From contig NZ_CP129968.2 in NCBI RefSeq assembly GCF_030503875.2, forward strand, positions 682,001 through 746,000: DNA of 64,000 nucleotides. The letters run 5' to 3'. This DNA is from Marivirga arenosa. GTDB taxonomy: Bacteria > Bacteroidota > Bacteroidia > Cytophagales > Cyclobacteriaceae. This document shows positions 60,424 to 64,000 of the stretch, one piece after another; the first letter of the stretch is position 1; each line of letters begins with the position of its first letter. The notes under the pieces are model-generated. The model did not search any database and was not told the DNA's origin. It saw only the letters and a list, made by a program, of their open reading frames with translations. Both the position numbers and the translations under genes were made by a program.

Positions 60424-62091
60424 ATGACAGACTTAGATATTGCAAGCCAGTGCAAACTGGAACCCATCACTAAAATAGCAGATAAGCTTGGCCTTAATGC
60501 TGAAGAAATTGAAATGTATGGTAAGTATAAAGCCAAGTTACCGCTCAATAAAATTAATGAGGAGAAATTAAATAAAAGCAAGCTAATTTTAGTAACCGCT
60601 ATTTCGCCCACTCCTGCCGGTGAGGGTAAAACCACCATATCAATAGGCTTATCAGAAGGTCTTAACAAACTAGGGAAGCAAACTACTGTTGTACTTAGGG
60701 AACCATCCTTAGGTCCTGTTTTTGGGATAAAAGGAGGTGCTACAGGAGGAGGCTATTCTCAAGTTTTACCTATGGAAGATATTAATCTTCATTTTACTGG
60801 AGATTTTTCTGCAATAGAAAAAGCACATAATCTTCTTGCTGCCATCATTGATAATAATCTTCAAAGCAAAACCAATTCTTTAGGAATTGATCCACGTACC
60901 GTTGTATGGAAGCGAGTTATGGATTTAAATGACAGAGCCTTACGAAATGTAGTGATTGGTTTAGGAGGCACCACCTCTGGAGTGCCTAGAGAAACAGGCT
61001 TCGATATTACAGCCGCTTCGGAGATAATGGCTATTCTTTGTTTGTCAAAAGATTTAGAGAACCTAAAGGAAAGACTAGGTAATATTTTTGTAGGCTATAC
61101 TTTTGATAAGAAACCTATTTATGCTAGAGACTTAAAAGCAGAAGGAGCAATGACAGCTCTTTTAAAAGATGCCATTAAACCAAATTTAGTACAGACTATT
61201 GAAGGAAATCCAGCTATTATACATGGAGGGCCTTTTGCCAACATCGCTCAAGGTACAAACACGGTAATAGCCACCAAAATGGGGATGTCATTATCAGATT
61301 ATACCGTTACAGAAGCTGGTTTTGGATTTGATTTAGGAGGAGAGAAATTCTTTAATATTAAATGTCAGAGTTCCGGTTTGAAACCAAAGGCAGTGGTACT
61401 AACCGCTACAATTCGAGCATTAAAATATCATGGTGGAGCTGATTTACAAGATTTGAAAAACTCTAATGTTGAAGCCGTAAAAAAAGGCTTACCCAACTTA
61501 GAAAAGCATCTGGAGAATATTCAGAAGTTTGGCATTACTCCAGTCATTGCGATTAATAAGTTTCAAACGGATGATGAGGAAGAGATAAAAGTTATAACTG
61601 ATTTTGCATCTAAAAAAGAGCTTCCTGTAGCGGTAGCAGATGTATGGGCAAAAGGAGGTGAAGGGGCTTTAGATCTTGGAAATGAAGTTATAAAAGTGAT
61701 TGAAAAAAATCATGTAGACTTTAAACCTCTATACGATTGGGATAAATCAGTAGAGGAAAAAATTGCAACTATAGCTACAAAAATATATGGAGCTGAACAT
61801 GTAGAATACGGTGCAAAAGCAAGAGCTGCTTTAAAAAGAATTTACGATTTAAAATTAGATAAACTGCCGATATGTGTAGCCAAAACACAGAAATCTCTTT
61901 CAGATGATCCTAAACTATTAGGAAGACCTAAAGACTTTATTTTAAAAGTAAGAGAAATAGAAATTGCTGCTGGTGCAGGTTTTATTATCCCTATTACAGG
62001 TGATATAATGAGAATGCCGGGATTGCCTGCCCATCCTGCATCTGAAAATATTGATGTTAATTCAGAGGGTGAAATTGTAGGCTTATTCTAG
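60424..62091 (+). CDS. fhs: Formate-tetrahydrofolate ligase
   Basis: A 555-residue ATP-dependent ligase that makes 10-formyl-tetrahydrofolate from formate. The P-loop is TPAGEGKTTISIGLSEGL (near residue 60), followed by EPSLGPVFGIKGGATGGGYSQ and the formate/THF-binding HFTGDFSAI and GGTTSGVPRETGF blocks. Full length. It supplies one-carbon units that the glycine cleavage system (gcvP, 28.7 kb) also feeds. A perfect palindrome lies upstream. Confidence 0.97.
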   Translation: MTDLDIASQCKLEPITKIADKLGLNAEEIEMYGKYKAKLPLNKINEEKLNKSKLILVTAISPTPAGEGKTTISIGLSEGLNKLGKQTTVVLREPSLGPVFGIKGGATGGGYSQVLPMEDINLHFTGDFSAIEKAHNLLAAIIDNNLQSKTNSLGIDPRTVVWKRVMDLNDRALRNVVIGLGGTTSGVPRETGFDITAASEIMAILCLSKDLENLKERLGNIFVGYTFDKKPIYARDLKAEGAMTALLKDAIKPNLVQTIEGNPAIIHGGPFANIAQGTNTVIATKMGMSLSDYTVTEAGFGFDLGGEKFFNIKCQSSGLKPKAVVLTATIRALKYHGGADLQDLKNSNVEAVKKGLPNLEKHLENIQKFGITPVIAINKFQTDDEEEIKVITDFASKKELPVAVADVWAKGGEGALDLGNEVIKVIEKNHVDFKPLYDWDKSVEEKIATIATKIYGAEHVEYGAKARAALKRIYDLKLDKLPICVAKTQKSLSDDPKLLGRPKDFILKVREIEIAAGAGFIIPITGDIMRMPGLPAHPASENIDVNSEGEIVGLF

Positions 62092-62170
62092 TATTAAAGC
62101 TGAATAGAAATCTTTTAGGTATATGAAGGTAAATTATTTTAATTTCTGACTTTCAGTTAGGAATTAAAAT

Positions 62171-62178
62171 TACCTTTG
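62171..62178 (+). promoter_or_regulatory. -7 element of the downstream membrane protein gene
   Basis: TACCTTTG at 62171-62178 matches TAnnTTTG. It overlaps the only upstream in-frame TTG start of the next gene, so the real start should lie downstream. No -33 TTG at the usual spacing. Confidence 0.45.
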
Positions 62179-62733
62179 CATCAACTTAAAGCAGAAAAAT
62201 TAAAGGTTTTGCAACAACATTATAGAAGCAATACGAGACATATACTTCAGTCGCTTAAATATTTAAAGAGGAATTTACTTATGCTTCCTCTTTTAATGCT
62301 TTTTTCTATTCCTATTGCCTATTATGTTAAGGGATACAGCTGGGAAGAATCATTAATAGTAGGTCCTCTTTTTAATTTTTCAGCTTTTATTTTATTGGGA
62401 TGTATTCCTACATTTCTTATTCATAGATCCCATTATATCAACAATAAAGATTTTAGTCTTTTTGTAGACAAAATAAGTGGTAAGATCACAATTAATGAAG
62501 ATAAACAATATGACATTGATTCATTAGAGTTTATTGAACATTTAGCTATTTCCAAAAAAAGACAGGAAGATGGCAAGTTCAGGTTAATAACGCCATGGTC
62601 CAATTATTCCTATTTAAAAGTAATCACACCTGATAATAACCAATATAAGATAAGCTCTAATGTAGTTTGCAGTTCAGAGCTACCCATAAGGGTTCATAGT
62701 AGGGAATACACGCTTTGGCCATCCATTAGATGA
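62176..62733 (+). CDS. Hypothetical two-helix membrane protein with uncertain start
   Basis: A protein of up to 185 residues. Two hydrophobic segments (LLMLPLLMLFSIPIAYYV and IVGPLFNFSAFILLGCIPTFLI) are followed by a soluble, strand-rich C-terminal domain of about 95 residues (KISGKITINEDKQYDIDSLEFIEHL, listed in order), which may be PH-like. There is no in-frame ATG before 62281; TTG 62176 overlaps the -7 element, so TTG 62209 (174 residues) is more likely. A stop at 62158 limits the frame upstream. I do not recognise a family. Confidence 0.6.
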   Translation: MHQLKAEKLKVLQQHYRSNTRHILQSLKYLKRNLLMLPLLMLFSIPIAYYVKGYSWEESLIVGPLFNFSAFILLGCIPTFLIHRSHYINNKDFSLFVDKISGKITINEDKQYDIDSLEFIEHLAISKKRQEDGKFRLITPWSNYSYLKVITPDNNQYKISSNVVCSSELPIRVHSREYTLWPSIR

Positions 62734-62801
62734 TAAAATGACAATATTTAACTGTTTGTTTAGTTAGATAATCATAATATTGTAAATAAACATATTCTAT
62801 T

Positions 62802-64000
62802 ATGATGAACGTATCATTAAAAATGAAGTCTGCTCCATTTGTATTGTTGGTTATTAGTGTAGTATCCTGTTCAAAATTTAGTAGGGAAATAAAAGAGATT
62901 GATTATTCTTCACCTTATCCTTTAAGTTCAACTTTAGAAGATAAACTAGAGCAGGATACTTTGGCTTGGAGATATCAGATTTCTGCAGATGATTTTGCTA
63001 GAAATGGTGATTATAGGAATGCTATAGATAAATGGGATTCTGCAAGGCATTCTAGGAAAACAGATGTTTCTAAGGCCGAAATTGATTCAATTAATAATAG
63101 ATATTCGGTTAAAAACGCTAAAGAATACATTCTTGAAAAGGCAAAAGAAAATCAGATTGTCATTATTAATGAAGCTCATCACAATTCAAGGCACAGAGTC
63201 TTTACTAAATCATTACTAAGTGATCTGTATAAATTAGGTTATAGAAATTTAGGATTAGAAGCACTAAACAATGGAAAGGCGCTAGATTCAGCTTTGAATG
63301 AGCGGGGTTTTCCTATTCAAGAATCAGGTTATTATGTTCAAGATCCTCAGTTTGGTAATATGGTTCGAACTGCGTTGGAATTAGGTTTTAATGTATTTGC
63401 TTATGAAAATTTCAAAGGTGGAGGTCAAATAGATCGTGAGAAGGGACAGGCAAATAATATTGCACAAGTGATAAAAAATAAGCCAAATGAAAAATTTTTA
63501 ATTCATTGTGGATTTGCTCATGCTCTTGAAGGACCATATCCACATTGGGGTAAGGCTATGGCTCAGCGCGTAAAAGATATTACTGGAATTGATCCTTACA
63601 CTATTAATCAAACAGCATATAATGAAAAGAGTCATCCAGATTTAAATCCGCCAATTTTAAAAGCGATAGATATAAATGAATCCTCAGTATTAATAGATCA
63701 AAATAATGAAGCAATAAAGTATCAAAGAGGACAGGCATATACTGATTTAGTGATTCTACACCCCACAACTGAATTTATAAATAACAGACCGGAATGGCTT
63801 TTTGATAATGGAAATCAACAAGTGAATATTCAGTTAGATGAAATTGAACTTGAACCCCCATTTATGATTCTAGCTTATAAGGAAGGGGAGGATATCCATA
63901 AAGGTATTCCCATGGATATTTCTGAAGTAAAGAAAGGTAGATCATCTGCAATGCTTGCCTTACCAAAAGGAGAATATACTATGATAGTAACAGATGAAAT
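62802..64000 (+). CDS. Lipoprotein with ChaN/erythromycin-esterase-like features, cut by the right edge
   Basis: An open frame begins at ATG 62802 (or 62823) and runs off the right edge, at least 399 residues. The N-terminus is a lipoprotein signal ending in VISVVSC. A block near residue 125, IVIINEAHHNSRHRVFTKSLL, followed by LGLEALNNG, VFAYENF and FLIHCGFAHALEGPYPHWG, gives a Glu-Ala-His ... Glu ... His pattern like the erythromycin-esterase or ChaN-like fold. The match is by eye only. Function is not known. Confidence 0.65.
   Translation, partial: MMNVSLKMKSAPFVLLVISVVSCSKFSREIKEIDYSSPYPLSSTLEDKLEQDTLAWRYQISADDFARNGDYRNAIDKWDSARHSRKTDVSKAEIDSINNRYSVKNAKEYILEKAKENQIVIINEAHHNSRHRVFTKSLLSDLYKLGYRNLGLEALNNGKALDSALNERGFPIQESGYYVQDPQFGNMVRTALELGFNVFAYENFKGGGQIDREKGQANNIAQVIKNKPNEKFLIHCGFAHALEGPYPHWGKAMAQRVKDITGIDPYTINQTAYNEKSHPDLNPPILKAIDINESSVLIDQNNEAIKYQRGQAYTDLVILHPTTEFINNRPEWLFDNGNQQVNIQLDEIELEPPFMILAYKEGEDIHKGIPMDISEVKKGRSSAMLALPKGEYTMIVTDE

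Noticed and set aside
1..64000. tRNA, rRNA, CRISPR, phage, insertion-sequence or defence-island content
   Set aside because: Reading both strands revealed no transposase, integrase, repeat-spacer array, or tRNA-like cloverleaf, and base use is even throughout.

Overview
The window looks like ordinary chromosome from an AT-rich member of Bacteroidota, most likely a marine gliding Cytophagales bacterium of the Marivirga/Fulvivirga type. The genus is an inference. The supports are: T9SS C-terminal sorting tails, -7 promoter elements of the form TAnnTTTG instead of -10/-35 boxes with Shine-Dalgarno sequences, CrtD/CruF-type carotenoid genes, a TIGR02999-type ECF sigma factor paired with a Ser/Thr kinase-TPR protein, and the cluster coaX - outer-membrane protein - TPR - lptC - CorC - ppiD. 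No rRNA, tRNA, CRISPR array, prophage or insertion sequence was seen. Coding density is high and almost every gene is intact.

Layout. 0-5 kb: a partial gene, a PspC mini-protein, a PlsC-type acyltransferase, and a minus-strand run of ECF sigma, cysteine-free putative anti-sigma, nth and a SLC13 transporter. 5-10.5 kb: the ECF sigma / kinase-TPR pair, then carotenoid genes (CrtI/CrtD-type desaturase plus CruF-type protein). 11-13.2 kb: a ClC channel, then a 479-bp gap between convergent genes with three perfect DnaA boxes spaced by exactly 10 and 20 bp plus a near-perfect opposing box; this is a candidate replication origin or DnaA-binding locus. 13.2-19.4 kb (minus strand): an S41 peptidase lipoprotein, an outer-membrane-type protein, lysA, a KefB-like antiporter and an SDR. 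19.5-28.7 kb: an RluA-type pseudouridine synthase, a large T9SS leishmanolysin-like PKD protein, small lipoproteins, an XRE regulator with a palindromic operator at its start codon, YtxH, Dps and LpxH-like proteins, and a mini-protein that is mostly a T9SS-like tail.

28.7-44.5 kb (mainly minus): gcvP, an M28 peptidase with a cysteine-rich mini-lipoprotein, an IMPase/DUF4105/rsmI overlap operon, phhB, DUF493, and the envelope-biogenesis cluster from coaX to ppiD. 44.5-62.7 kb (mainly plus): anmK, Glu/Leu dehydrogenase, NhaD-type antiporter, hemE, sdaAA, Na/Ca exchanger, upp, M42 peptidase, hpt, adk, obgE, grpE-dnaJ, a toast-rack-like protein, an amidohydrolase, fhs, a membrane protein and a truncated lipoprotein gene.

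Themes. Nucleotide salvage (upp, hpt, adk) and one-carbon/amino-acid metabolism (gcvP, fhs, sdaAA, Glu/Leu dehydrogenase, lysA) are well represented. Several genes have the -7 element 3-5 bp from the ATG, which suggests leaderless mRNAs; this also corrects several apparent start codons. The DnaJ keeps only the central two of its usual four zinc-binding CxxCxGxG motifs. No defence system or other obviously new multi-gene system is visible. The best leads are the DnaA-box cluster, the reduced DnaJ zinc domain, the leaderless promoter architecture and two structured intergenic elements.
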